In this document: positions 1 to 10,384 of the stretch, piece by piece
How positions within the stretch are numbered: the first letter of the stretch is position 1
How the letters are laid out: every line of letters starts with the position of its first letter
Assembly: GCA_007922225.1 (NCBI GenBank)
Contig: ML679966.1
Coordinates: 56,291,889 to 56,355,888, forward strand
Origin: Emydura subglobosa
Taxonomy: Eukaryota > Chordata > Testudines > Chelidae
Direction of reading: 5' to 3'
DNA length: 64,000 bases
Notes under the pieces: model-generated
Database searches by the model: none
Seen by the model: only the letters and a program-made list of their open reading frames with translations
Told to the model about the DNA's origin: nothing
Program-made: the position numbers and the translations under genes

Positions 1-1744
1 TAGCTGTGTTTCAGAAGAAAACAAAACCAGCTTTACCTGGCCAATTGAGCCACTAGGGTATGGAATAAAGATTTCTTCTTGATCACAGCTGGTGATCATT
101 CTATACTATGATAAATATTCTTTGTTCTTTTTTAGATTAGCTGATGTGGATGTGGATGTGATTCTTATTCCTGTGAATGTTTAATCTTGCTAAAATCTTC
201 ATAATATTCTGCAACAGTGTATGCATTTCCATGTATGATCTGTCTGTATCTTAGCTCCCTAGATTCTTAATATATCAGTAGAAAATTGTGAGGTGAGATC
301 CAGAAGGGGGATTAATTTGTAAAATCCAGCTCTCAGAATTTGCTAATAATGGGCATTATGGCCCTAGACTTACTGTTCAGCCAATGAAAGTTTATTCAGA
401 ATAATATTATTCACAAAGCACCTGCAACTTGCTTGGCACATTATAAAACACTGTCCCAGCCCAAAGAGCTTACAGTATCACTGGTCTTTTTTACATTAGA
501 GAAGTTAATACCTGTAATACAGCAATGGCCATCAGTGGTACAGCTGCACTTGTGATAACAATTGTCAGGACTCAAGTATTTTTACCGTTGTGACATGAAA
601 CTGAGTTCAGAACAGGCATTTATGATATGGTTAAAAGGCCTGAGCCTATTTATCTTATCAGTCTAACACCACTGCAGCTTCATCTTTACTGGCTGATATT
701 GTAAAATGGCTTCTGGTTTTCTTATTATAGATGCACCCACTCATCTACAAGCAAAGCAAAACAGATCAAACACACTGCATGTGTGCTGGTATGAGCTGGA
801 GCTAATGGAAAAATCTGGCAATGGTCACTTTTGAAAGATTTACAGAATTGTGTTTTGAAGGAGGAGAAAGCTGGCTTGGTATTCCGGCGGGCAGATGATA
901 ATTCAACACATGAATGTGTAGAAGGATCTATAAAGGAAGGCAGGAAGGACATTGATCCAATTTTATGACCATTTTGTGTGGTTCAAGCTTGTAGTGCTTT
1001 ATATGCAGAAGATTGCCTCTTGTATTACCGCTCAAAAGGACTTAATATTAAACTGTAATTACTATATGGTGACATAATCCAGGCCAAGTCTGCATTTTTC
1101 TGTATATTTAATATTCTTTATGTTTATCAGCTCTGAGCGCCTCAGTCCTGGTACATAAACACCATGAACATGCTAATCTTTCCTTCTCTTCTCCCCCCTC
1201 TCCCACCCAAGCATTCCATCTCTTTTTAAACTTCTAGTTTCATGGACTCAATGGTGAAATAAATTACAGTGAGTAAATAAAGCAAATCTGCAATAATTTA
1301 AGACCCCCAAATAAGCTCACTGAATGTGAGAAGACAGTGAGACATTATTATATCTTCCTGAACAGAAACAAGTCCTTTCTGCCTCTTTAATGCATTCTGG
1401 CATTTACTAGTGCACAATGTCATCTGGTTATTTTTAAAAGTAAAATGTTAAAATTTCTGCTAGATGGCTTAGTGAGTATATCCATGACATTGATTATATA
1501 TCACCATTCATCCACTTTTTTTTGTGTGTCTCTTGCTTTAGGCATGTATTTCATTAATGCTTTCCCCCCATTTGTGGTATTTCACATGGTTTTTTATTGT
1601 ACTTCAATTAAGAGGCTATAAAATGAGTCATTAATAAATGGCTATGTAGACAATTTCTATGAAGTTGACATAGGTCAACAAAAGGTTGCGGGGAAGGTGG
1701 GGGGCCTTGTGGGTATTTTTTACAAATAACCTGAAAGGAAATGC
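1..1744. other. Intergenic DNA, no gene recognised
   Basis: AT-rich sequence with many stops in all frames. The only recognisable piece is about 433-480, a short stretch (cactgtcccagcccaaagag) resembling the antisense 3' end of an ancient L3/CR1-like LINE, also seen at 8285-8405. The 75-codon minus-strand frame at 725-952 has no domain character and I reject it as a gene. Confidence 0.6.
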
Positions 1745-1915
1745 CAAGACAATACTATGAGAGTTCTGTGGCACTTTTAAAGATTAACAAATTTATTTGG
1801 GCATAAGCTTTCGTAGGCAGAAACCCACTTCGTCAGATGCATGCATGCATCTGCCACAGACCTCTCACACAGAACTCTTTGTTTTACTGAAAACACGGCT
1901 ACCCCTCTGGAACTC
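1745..1915 (-). mobile_element. Penelope-like element 3' tail fragment
   Basis: Read on the minus strand, this is the widespread reptile repeat that ends in 'aagcttatgcccaaataaa' followed by a 'taatctttaaaagtgccaca' block and an 'acacggctacccctctgg' block. I attribute it to the terminal region of a Penelope-like retroelement because it shares the hairpin-GAAA-GCTT arrangement with the Penelope tail at 22585-22676, which is attached to recognisable coding sequence. No coding part remains. The class assignment is an inference. Confidence 0.55.
1801..1836 (-). ncRNA. Hammerhead-ribozyme-like core in Penelope tail
   Basis: On the minus strand the order is CTGACGA (1830-1836), one extra A, a 5-bp stem (GTGGG with CCTAC, one G-T wobble) closed by a short loop, then GAAA (1809-1812) and GCTTATGC. 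CUGANGA plus stem II plus GAAA is the conserved hammerhead core, and Penelope-like elements are known to carry hammerhead motifs. The single A between CUGANGA and the stem departs from the consensus, and I could not place a convincing stem III or stem I. Activity is therefore not implied. Confidence 0.35.
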
Positions 1916-3039
1916 ATCAACTATTTCATTTTAGAATAAACTGAAGCAAATAAATGTGTTCGTTGTGTAGTGCCAACAGTAGGACAGGGATCCTTGTCTT
2001 CATATTTGCTGTATAGAGGGTAAAGTGTAACTAGACAACAAAGAAAAGAAGGGAAGACCATAAAGGGAAACAATGAAACCAAGGTGACTAAAGGTTGGGG
2101 TTAAGGCTCTCTTTTGTTAGTTCTGTGTATGGTTGATGTGTGCCTGAGCACATACATGCTCTTTTCTGCTTCATAAGCTTTGCTGAAGTGTTTGCAGGAT
2201 GTATTGGAAGGAGAAGGTAGGTGTTTTTGGGACCGGTTCAGGGAGTGGATTCCAGGTGTAGGGTCCTGCATGGATATAAACATGGAGAAAGTCATAAGGG
2301 GAGATATTAATCATGCAGCTTCAGCAGGTAAGTGAGAGGTATATGAGTCGGGCTGTAGAGAGTGCTGAAGCCAAGGACAAATATCTTAAATCTGAAGCAC
2401 AAGGCAAGGAAAAGCCAGTTAAGAGATTTGAAGAGAGGCCCAACAGCCTAAACAGACTGTTGGGGGAAGGGAGACCCAGAATAAAATACAAAACCTTGGG
2501 TCTATTGATCAGTATACATCATTAACAGGCAAAGCAGGGCACCAATGTGATTGGCAAATTTGCTTGGAGCCTTAACAAGCAAGCCTTTTTGAACACATCA
2601 GTCAAGAATCTCAGATTTAAAGTTGGCAGTTAGTCATATATTGCTTTTTTTGGTTGGTATTGTCTCTTGTGTTTCATTTCATTGGCCAGAGCAATCTCTG
2701 TATCTACAAAGCCCTTCTCACGTACAGCTCTCGTGGTTGGGAACAACCCAGCCACATCACCCTCTCCCAGCTGCTTTCAGGAGCCTCTTCAGTTAGTGGG
2801 TGTGGATTTCCCACAGGAGTCTGACAAAATACCCGCCTCCTGTTGAATAATCAGGTCCTTGGTCACCAGTCCCAGCAGAAAGGCCAATGTTTGGCTGAGG
2901 CAAGGAGAGTGAACGCCCACCTCACATCCAGAGGAAGAGAAGCTTGCCCCACTCTGGGCAGCATGGACCTCTGCCCTTTGCCACGGAGCAAGGTGACAGG
3001 CCATTAGAAATCTCAGAAGACCGTAACAGACTCAACTTG
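1916..3039. other. Intergenic DNA, no gene recognised
   Basis: Mixed-composition sequence with overlapping short frames on both strands (for example 2101-2295 and 2313-2525) that look like chance. The part from about 2940 may be the decayed upstream end of the RTE-like reverse transcriptase described next, because its frame runs into that relic. Confidence 0.5.
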
Positions 3040-3715
3040 CATGCCCAACAAGGGAACTGGGTGCTATCAGTAGCCATTGTGATGCTTAGCTTTTCTGAGG
3101 GGAGGAGGGGGGAGAAATCAGGCTGGATTTCAATCCAGAAGATGAGTTTCATCCTTAGAATTTTCATTGAAAGGCAACAAACACTGGTCAGAAACTTCAG
3201 AGATTTTTCTGAAAGCATTTGACAGCTTCTGTCATGATTCCTTTTGGAGCATCTTTTAGTGTTATATATGCCAACAAAAGGAATTAACATAATCAAGTCT
3301 TATACCAATGTGCTGTTTGCCCAGTTAATTTGGGCGGATGGTTTAACATAGGCACGGGTGTCAAACAAAGATGTAGTCTCTCACTTCTCCTTTGGCATGG
3401 CCATTGATTTCATTATGAGAAAAAGTATAGATGGGGATAAGGCTGTCCATCACTGGGGGGAGAGGGGGGAAAGGGGGAGGGGAAAGACAGGGTTAATAGT
3501 CTTTTATAAAGAAAATAACTGAGAACCCCAGCAAACTCAAGTGTTACATTGGAAGACAAACGAATACAAGAGGTGAGCCAAGTCACATACCTTTACAGCA
3601 ACAGACAAGTGAATGGGGACATCCAGAAGGAAATAATGTCACAAATGGTCAAGGCAACAGCTGCATTCGCTAGATTAAACATAAAAATCTACAACCTAAA
3701 GACTAAGCCGTGAAC
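3040..3715 (+). pseudogene. RTE-like LINE reverse transcriptase relic
   Basis: Conceptual translation in shifting frames recovers an ordered series of non-LTR reverse-transcriptase landmarks. These are a 'KSGWISIQ' block standing for the AGF.xGR motif, 'FILRIFIERQQ', a 'SFCHDSFWSIF' helix, 'GI..INIIKS', a segment standing for the QGC-x-LSP region, 'MAIDFIMRKSIDGDKAVHHW', and finally the 'VSQVTYL' and 'KATAAFARL' blocks typical of the thumb region in RTE-related elements. The catalytic YxDD segment is missing between about 3450 and 3540, where a G-rich run interrupts the sequence. Frameshifts and stops show the copy is dead. The clade is judged from memory of family motifs and could be a neighbouring group such as RTE-X. 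Confidence 0.6.
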
Positions 3716-3887
3716 CTTTAACTTCTATGTTGTTTCCACTTTAACACTGACGCTGGCAGGCCAGGTTCCAGCTCATGCCTGGGCCTAATTGGACAAATGC
3801 ATAGTTGGAAACCAGTCTGGCTTATCTGTATGTTAGTATTGTTAAAATAGGCATTAGAGTTTTTAGAATGTGTTTTAGAGTTTAGAC

Positions 3888-4172
3888 CAGGGGTGTCAAA
3901 CATGAGGCCCGGATAGGGCCTGCCAACCTTTTTGGTGCGGCTTCTGGCGGCTGGATAGGACCCGACAACCTTTTTGATGCAGCCCCTGGTGGCTGCTGCC
4001 GAATGGTATGACTCAGTGAGATTTCACGTAGGAGGAAAAGACGCCTCTAGCTGCCACCGAATAGAATGACTCAGCTACATTTCACGGCAGAGGGTAAGAC
4101 GTGGGTATGGCCTACTTTAAGTAAATTTAATTTCAATGTGGCTCGCCATTCGATGTGAGTTTGACACCCCTG
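3888..4172. mobile_element. hAT-type MITE with perfect 8-bp TSD
   Basis: A 285-bp element has terminal inverted repeats (CAGGGGTGTCAAAC at the left, GTTTGACACCCCTG at the right). It is bounded by identical 8-bp duplications GTTTAGAC at 3880-3887 and 4173-4180. An 8-bp target duplication with a CAGGGG terminus is characteristic of hAT transposons. There is no transposase, so it was mobilised in trans. Internally it repeats a 'cctgccaacctttttg' / 'cccgacaacctttttg' block about 50 bp apart, so a small internal duplication preceded or followed insertion. Confidence 0.9.
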
Positions 4173-4671
4173 GTTTAGACTTTCAAAAATGTTTGTAGGA
4201 GGCTGTATGTGTTAATCTTACTTATTATAGCTCTATCCCATGTTATAAGGTAATGTGTGTTTGCTCCAAAACTGTAAAAATGTTGGCTAAGACTGTAAAC
4301 CCCAAAGTCAGAGACACATTACCAAGTGTGAAATATTAGTTATCCGAAGAGATGTCATCTTCTACCCAACAAAAGCCTATAGACATCAAACAAGCCATTG
4401 TGGAACATCAGTGGACAAAAGAAATACTTTGACTATTCTCCCATGGAATGAAGATCTGCACAAATCCTCATCCCATCAGCTTCAGCTCTTTGGAAAAGGG
4501 ATCATTTTTCTTGACAAGGATTTTTATCACTATGCTGTTTGGAATTCCTGAGACGGCAATATTTCTAAGCATAAGCAAGGGATCCCTAAGATTCTTATTT
4601 TGGATTAGCCCTAAAACACATACGGAGCTTGCATATATAGCAACTACTGTTACCTTTTGGAACCTTAAGAT

Positions 4672-4790
4672 CTAAAGAAGAGCTCTGTGTAAGCTTGTCT
4701 CTCTCATCAATAGAAGTTGGTCCAATAAAAGACATTTTCCCACCTACCTTGTCTCTCTCATATCCTGGGACCAACATGGCTACAAACTTC
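4672..4790 (+). mobile_element. Penelope-like element 3' tail fragment
   Basis: It contains 'aagaagagctctgtgtaagc', then 'tgtctctctcatcaat', 'agaagttggtccaataaaag' and 'accttgtctctctcatatcc'. These parallel the right end of the Penelope element at 22585-22676 in the same orientation. Relative to the family form, the GAAA after the hairpin is lost, so the hammerhead-like core is broken here. No coding part remains. Confidence 0.65.
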
Positions 4791-4836
4791 CAGCAGAATG
4801 GAAGATAGTCTAGTTCTTCAATGTGTTAGTTACTAC

Positions 4837-5494
4837 TGTGACACTCTGTACCTCAAAGTAGCAACCTGAAATACCCATGTTCACCACTCTGATACAATTA
4901 TGATATGTCTTTTACAAGGTATGCCTTGTGAGGCACTTTAAACATCGTGATCTGTTGAACATTAATAGCCTGTTGAATTGTATGTGAAGTTATGAAGTAT
5001 TGCAATATGTGTTACTGAAATACATTGTGAGGCACCCACAGCCAACCTTTCAATTGAAACAAAGGACCAGCTGGACATGCTGATGGCCCATTAACAGGAA
5101 TCCACTCTCTAAATGGCCATCCCAAAGACTTCTCAGCGAGAGCATGTAGACAGTGGAGACTGCCTGACCAATGGGGGCTGCCTAATCCCCATATCGCAGC
5201 AAGAACTTTTCAAGCAAATTGGAAGAAGGTATAAAAAGAGAGACAATGACATCATCACTTGGTCTCTCTCCCCCACCCACCTCCATCTCAACACCTGGAA
5301 AAATTTCTGGAAGACAGACTTTTTGAACTGGGGAAGGGTGCTCCCACGCTGGAATGTAATCCCAGCCTATGAATTGAGGAACTGTAATCTGCTTGGACCA
5401 TCTGTCAGGGTTAGACATTGTCTGATTCAACTCTTGCTTAGACTAAAAGTTTGGGATTTAGAATATTTACCCCCCTCCCCAATGCGCGCGCGCA

Positions 5495-5552
<58 letters not shown>

Positions 5553-6013
5553 TTGTAACTATCTCTGGCCTTTATACTTACCACTTATAATCACTTATTA
5601 GCTACATAACGATAGATTTTTCTGTTTTTGTATTTTACCTAAAAGTGTATTTTGGTTGAAGTGCTTGGGAAATCTCAGCTCAGGTTAACAAGGGCTGTTG
5701 CATGTCCACTATCCTTTTGTCGAAGTGGTGAACTAGGTAATCCGCTTACACTGGCCAGGCTTCTGACCAGTGCGAGATGTTCTGGGGTGCAAGGCTGGGG
5801 AGCTGGGGGAAAGAGACTGGAGTCTCTCTCTATTGATGGTTCATGAGTGGCTGGGAGATCATTCATGTAACGCAGTTGGGTGTTTCCCTGCCTGTGGATT
5901 TCTGTGTAAGTGCCGTGCCTATCAGGTTTGTAGCTTGATATCCACATTGCATTGGTGCATTTGAAGGGCTTAGTGGTCCTACAGTCCAGGTTGTACCCCT
6001 GGAACCATGTCAT
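4837..6013 (+). mobile_element. Long LTR-like repeat (solo LTR candidate)
   Basis: The block begins TGTGACACTCTGTACC and ends ...CATGTCA, giving TG...CA termini. Its opening resembles LTR-like repeats I associate with turtle genomes. A TATA-like 'ggtataaaaagagag' lies at about 5228-5242. A (CA)n microsatellite has expanded inside it at 5484-5549. I see no convincing target-site duplication, no primer-binding site and no gag/pol. The 162-codon frame at 5113-5601 lies across the TATA-like box and the CA repeat and is not a credible protein. The LTR identity is an inference. Confidence 0.4.
5484..5549. repeat. (GC)n(CA)n microsatellite
   Basis: A short GCGCGCGCGC run passes directly into about 27 CA units with a single interruption (CATACA). 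It is a compound alternating purine-pyrimidine tract, likely polymorphic in length. Confidence 0.97.
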
Positions 6014-6474
6014 GACTAGAAGTACAGTGTGTTCCAGATCTGAGTATCAAGTTTTTATATAATATAATAAAAATACTGGAATCTTCTTGCTTTCACTATG
6101 CTTACAATATGCTACTTGTGTGACTTCTAGCAATATTTGGGATAAAGAGAAGATATCACTATTGTGTGCAATGGAAACTTTACACCCATGATATCGGTGT
6201 TCAGAAGTAGACAGTGGCTACAGTGTGCAAAGTATTTTGAGGACATTGTAGAGGGTTACAAAAGTTGTCTGAGATTGTGTGGCCATTTCAGATGGTCTGA
6301 TTTACAGTAGGCTATGTGGTGTTCAATGCTTAAGAAAGATCTTGGACAAGGTCTGGGGTTCTAGCTGCTGTGCATAACAACAAGAGCTTTACAGTGCCCT
6401 GCCCAGAATCGGTCTGTCTGGGCATCTCAGACCTTCAAGGTATGGTCCCCAAAACCACAGGCATTTTATTAGAA

Positions 6475-6740
6475 GCATTACAGCACCATAACTTCATTGC
6501 TGCAGCAGTGGTAATATAGACACTTACTGTAGCAACGGGAGGGTTTTTTTCATCGCTGTAGTAAATCCACCCTCTTTAGAGGTGGTTGCTAGATTCTTCC
6601 ATCAATTTAGTGGTGTCTACACTGAGGTTTGGGTCAGCTTAACTATGTCTCCCACAGGTGTGAAATTTTCACATTCCTGAGCAATGTAGCTAGATATACC
6701 TAAAGTTAAGGTGTAGATCAGATCTCAGAGGTAATTTTAT
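6475..6740. mobile_element. Decayed MITE relic
   Basis: The segment 'tggtgtctacactgaggttt' and the downstream 'gagcaatgtagctagatata...aaggtgtagatcag' resemble the 'gtctacact' ends and the 'gagcgatgtagttgaccc' core of the Harbinger-type MITE at 22109-22372. Ends are eroded and no target duplication can be defined. Confidence 0.4.
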
Positions 6741-7195
6741 GTGAAGATTGTTGGGTATAGCTGGTTGTAAATAATTACTCAAATATTATTTGCAGTTAAC
6801 TATTCAATCAAATGTTTCCATATTTTACCAAATCAGTGCAAAGACTTTGTAATTTTTGTTACACCTAGAATGTATAAAATGTTTGGTTTATAGATTTGGT
6901 TCTCTCTCATATTGCTTCCATCATATTATGGACACAAATTTATGTATCATGTATCACTGTATTTCATGGAGACTTTATTATAGGGTATATGAGCACAAAC
7001 CCCTTTCTAAAAATTGGAAAAAAACTATCTGTTAAATAGCTGGTAAATATTGATTACAAATTATTAGCTAATTTGCTCCCCGGATGTACCGATCCCAAGT
7101 AACAATACTTTTGGTGAAAACCGTTCCTGACGACAATAGTCTGTGAAGAATTTGCTTTCTGAATGCCAAATAGTTCTCTTACTCATGTGGTTTTT

Positions 7196-7216
7196 AAAAA
7201 AAAAAAAAAAAAAAAA
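7196..7216. repeat. Poly(A) run of 21
   Basis: A pure A21 homopolymer. There is no recognisable LINE or SINE body immediately to its left, so it may be a simple slippage product. Confidence 0.9.
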
Positions 7217-7794
7217 GCTAGATGGCAGCAGAAATGCCTGGGGCTGATCCGTATCTCCCCATGACAAGGCATCTATAAAAGATTAATCCTTAAGGAAAAG
7301 TATGTTCTTTCATCTTAGAAGTGCTTCTCTTTCATCTTAGAAGCTGCCTGCTCCTCCAACAGATAGATTTTGATCTTGACCCTCTGTTTGGTCACTTTTA
7401 TCACCCTGCTTTCAAAAGCTGACAGCTTCTAAAGTGTTTTATTTCAGAAGGATGGACAAATCAACAACCTTTCTGCTGAGTTCATGCAGATAGACACCAG
7501 TTTCCATCAGATATTGTTCATGTAAAACTCTTGAGATGCGTAGCCCTTCACCCAGGGAACCTGTCATCATTATCATCTGCATGAAAAATGAGACTGGATT
7601 TCCAGACTTCTTGTGCATCAAGCTATACAGTATGTAGCCTCACCTGTGGAATCCTGGATAGGATCTAGATAAAACATTTCTCTTGGATAAGCCACTGTTG
7701 GATAAATTAATGCGCACAAAAGATGAACAGCCTTTCATTCCTAGTTCTTTTCCATGGGATCAATATTGTTCTAGCTTATGCCAATATTTAGGGC

Positions 7795-8000
7795 CGGATT
7801 CTGACATTCTGACTCATAATGAGTAGCACCTGACTTTGAGGTGTAAGGCACAAGGTAACTTTGGAATAAGACTAGCAGAATCTGGCACTTGTGAATTTAT
7901 GTTTTAAATAGCTTTCATTTTTTTTACTTACTCTTGCAGGGTAAACTTCCACTAAAGTCAGTGGGAGTTTTGCCTTCAGAGAGACAGCAGTGTCAAGACC
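7795..8000. repeat. MITE-like interspersed repeat
   Basis: It starts 'gggccggattctgacattct' and contains 'aaagtcagtgggagttttgc' near the right end. This wording recurs in several short palindromic elements of sauropsid genomes and in related pieces here (17164-17346, 29138-29215). The ends are not sharp. Confidence 0.4.
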
Positions 8001-8284
8001 TCAGATTCTGACTGCTTTTGTGCAGTTCTTAGTCTTTAACTATATTTTGAATGCACCAGGGAAAGAACTACACAAAATGCACAGACTATAAATTCTTTTT
8101 GCCTACAGGTGCTTTTCCTACATTCATCTTTTAGGCCTACAGTGTGAAACATACAGCCCTTGGATCTGTTCTAGTCCACATGATGTATTTATGGACCTGC
8201 ATGACCTATTGAGATTCTCTAGAATCTTAACTTTCTTAAATGAGGAAATTTCTAACTCTTCTAACTGCAGAGATTATTTGTTGG

Positions 8285-8405
8285 TTGGTTTGTTTTGTGA
8301 TAGCTTCTAGGAACCCCAGTCCAGGACAATGACTCCATTGTGCTCAGCACTGTACAAATCCAGAACAAAGCATGGTCCCTGCCCCAAAAACCTTGCAGTC
8401 AAATG
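8285..8405 (-). mobile_element. Ancient L3/CR1-like LINE 3' end
   Basis: On the minus strand it reads 'ttttggggcagggaccatgc', 'ctggatttgtacagtgctga', 'gcacaatggagtcattgtcc', 'tggactggggttcctag'. This is the conserved 3' end of an old L3/CR1-like LINE family. The copy at 12090-12215 has the same order on the plus strand. No coding sequence remains. Confidence 0.6.
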
Positions 8406-8740
8406 TGAAGTGAGTGTAACTGTCTGCCTGAGTCTGCAGACAGCCTGAAACAGTCACTCAAAGGCATACACTCCTTTGTCCCTATTAATCTGACTGGAAT
8501 ATCAACTTTATAACCCAATAATGGCATTTCAAACCAACTAATGATTCTAGTGAATGGAATGAGGAAGGAGGTTGGAAAGAAAGTAAATGGGTTGGGAATT
8601 GATATGCAGAAGGAAGCAAAGAGAAAAGAACAGAAGATACACTGAAAGATGGGGAAAGGGGACAGAAGCAGAAAAAGAAGGGTAGGGAAGGGTGAGAAAC
8701 AAAGGTCAGAAATAGCACTGGGCCTAAGGGGGGGGGAGCA

Positions 8741-8945
8741 GGTTCTTCTTCGAGTGCTTGCTCATGTCCATTCCAAGCAGGTGTGTGCGAGTCACGTGCA
8801 CAGTTCGCTGGAAAGTTTTCCCTCAGAAGTACCTGTAAGGTTGGCCTCCTGGAGCTGCGCCTCTGACGCTCTATTTAGGGGCTTGCTGACCTTCTGGTCT
8901 CTCAGTTCCTTCTTGCTGCCTGTGATGGTCACTGGAACTGTTGCC
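8741..8945 (+). repeat. DIRS left inverted terminal repeat
   Basis: It begins at about 'ggttcttcttcgagtgcttg' and runs through 'ctcagttccttcttgctgcc'. The outermost part found at the right end (a 'caggtaagtaac' motif in the right-hand orientation) is absent here, so the left end is slightly truncated. Confidence 0.75.
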
Positions 8946-9065
8946 CTTGCCTAGCAAGTGCTTCCCTCAGATTTTTTTTCTTATCTAAGTACCTATAAAT
9001 AGTTTGTAGTTTGTTCAGTTGACTATTAATAGTTAGTATAGTAGGATAAGTGCCCGCTTATCAGG

Positions 9066-9308
9066 TTGTTAACCTCTCCTTCCCTCTGGGGACGAGGGAT
9101 GCCGGGCTTTAAGTCCTGCAGCTCCTGCTTGAAACCTATGCCAAGGGATGACCCACACTCAGCCTGTCTCAAGTGCCTTGGGGAGTCCCATTTAAAGGAC
9201 AAGTGTAACATCTGCAAAGATTTCAAGCCATGGACTCAGAAAAGCTCAGCTAGCACACAAAGTTTTTGCTCATGGAGGCTGTTCTCCGACTCGCAGGATA
9301 GAGAGTAG
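9066..9308 (+). pseudogene. DIRS gag-like zinc-finger remnant
   Basis: About 80 codons stay open. They contain a Cys-x-x-Cys at residues 18-21, then 'DDPHSACLKCLGESH' and 'DKCNICKDFKPWTQK', a C-x2-C / H / C-x2-C array of the kind found near the start of DIRS gag-like proteins. It would bind nucleic acid in the intact element. The frame stops at 'SQDRE' and no gag body follows, because the sequence passes to the recombinase within about 110 bp. The first Met may not be the original start. Confidence 0.6.
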
Positions 9309-9418
9309 GTTCATTGGTGTCAGTGCAGAGTGCTCCGTCCTCCAACAAAGGCTGAGGCACTGAGGAAGGAGATGGCATCGAAGCAGCCCCATCTAGCCTT
9401 TCGCATTCTTCAATTAAG

Positions 9419-10245
9419 GTGTACCTTGCAGCAATCTCTGCCTTCCACTCAGGAGTGGACAGGTGCTCTGTTTTTGCTAATGGTTCATGGTTCCTGAAAG
9501 GCCTAGATAGACTATTCCCTTCCTCTCACCAACTGGTCCCTCCATTGGATCTCAATCCCATCCTCTCCAAACTGATGGGACCCCTATTCAAGCCTCTTGC
9601 ATCGTGCTCCCTATTATATTTGTCACAGAAGGTGTCATTCCTTATAGCTGTCACTTCAGCCAGGAGGGCCTCCAAACTCAGAGCACTCACATCGGAGCCA
9701 CCGTACACAGTATTTTTTAAAGACAAGGTTCAACTATGTCCCCAACTAGCATTCCTGCCAAAGGTGATGTCCCATTTCCACGCAAGTCAGGATATCTTCC
9801 TTCCGGTCTTCTATCCTAAACCGCATACCAATGACCATGAACATAGACTCCACTCTCTGGACATTAGGAGGGCTTTGCTTTCTCTATAGAAAGAACCAGA
9901 CCATTCAGGAAAACCACCCAGCTCTTCATGGCACTGGCGGAAAAGATTAAAGGTCTTTCAGTTTCTTCCCAGAGAATTTCCCCCTGGATTACGTCGTGCA
10001 TCAGAGCCTGTTATGAATTAGCGAAAGGGCCGGCCCCAAAGCTCATGGCCCATTTGACAGGAGCCCAAGCCTTGTCAGCAGCCTATCTGGCTCAAGTTCC
10101 AATTCAGGACATCTGCAGGGCAGCTACGTGGTCCATTATCCATACTTTTGCAGCTCATTATGCAATCACTCAGCAAGCCAGAGACAATGATGCATTCAGT
10201 AGAGTGGTTCTTCAGTCCGCAGTTCTGAGCTCCAACCCCACCGCT
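9419..10245 (+). pseudogene. DIRS tyrosine recombinase, frameshifted
   Basis: Two adjoining frames make one protein. The first (9419-9889) includes 'TSARRASKLRALTSEPPYTV' around the first catalytic Arg and 'SLDIRRALLSL'. The second (9928-10248, open upstream to the shift) covers 'QRISPWITSCIRACYELAKG' through 'AAYLAQVPIQDICRAATW' and 'HTFAAHYAI', the C-terminal catalytic core with the Trp and the Tyr region. A one-base deletion near 9880 separates the frames. The HxxR box reads H-L-T-G (His codon 10051-10053, Gly codon GGA 10060-10062), so the second catalytic Arg is lost. In DIRS elements this enzyme integrates circular cDNA without duplicating the target. This copy cannot be active. Confidence 0.8.
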
Positions 10246-10265
10246 TAAGTCTAGCTGGGGAATCA

Positions 10266-10370
10266 CCTGCTTGGAATGGACATGAGCAAGTACTTGAAGA
10301 AGAAAAGATGGTTACTTACCTGAAACTGGTGTTCTTCGAGATGTGTTGCTCATGTTCATTCCGAGACCCA
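10266..10370. repeat. DIRS internal complementary palindrome
   Basis: 'ggaatggacatgagcaagta' at about 10273-10292 is the reverse complement, with mismatches, of 'gtgttgctcatgttcattcc' at 10342-10361. The two are separated by a 'ggttacttacctg' block that also mirrors the right terminus. This corresponds to the internal complementary region used as a circularisation template in DIRS elements. Confidence 0.65.
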
Positions 10371-10384
10371 CCTGCCTACCCCTC

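Noticed and set aside
5113..5601. 162-codon frame ending in a Thr-His repeat
   Set aside because: The repeat is just the translated CA microsatellite and the frame crosses a TATA-like box in an LTR-like element.
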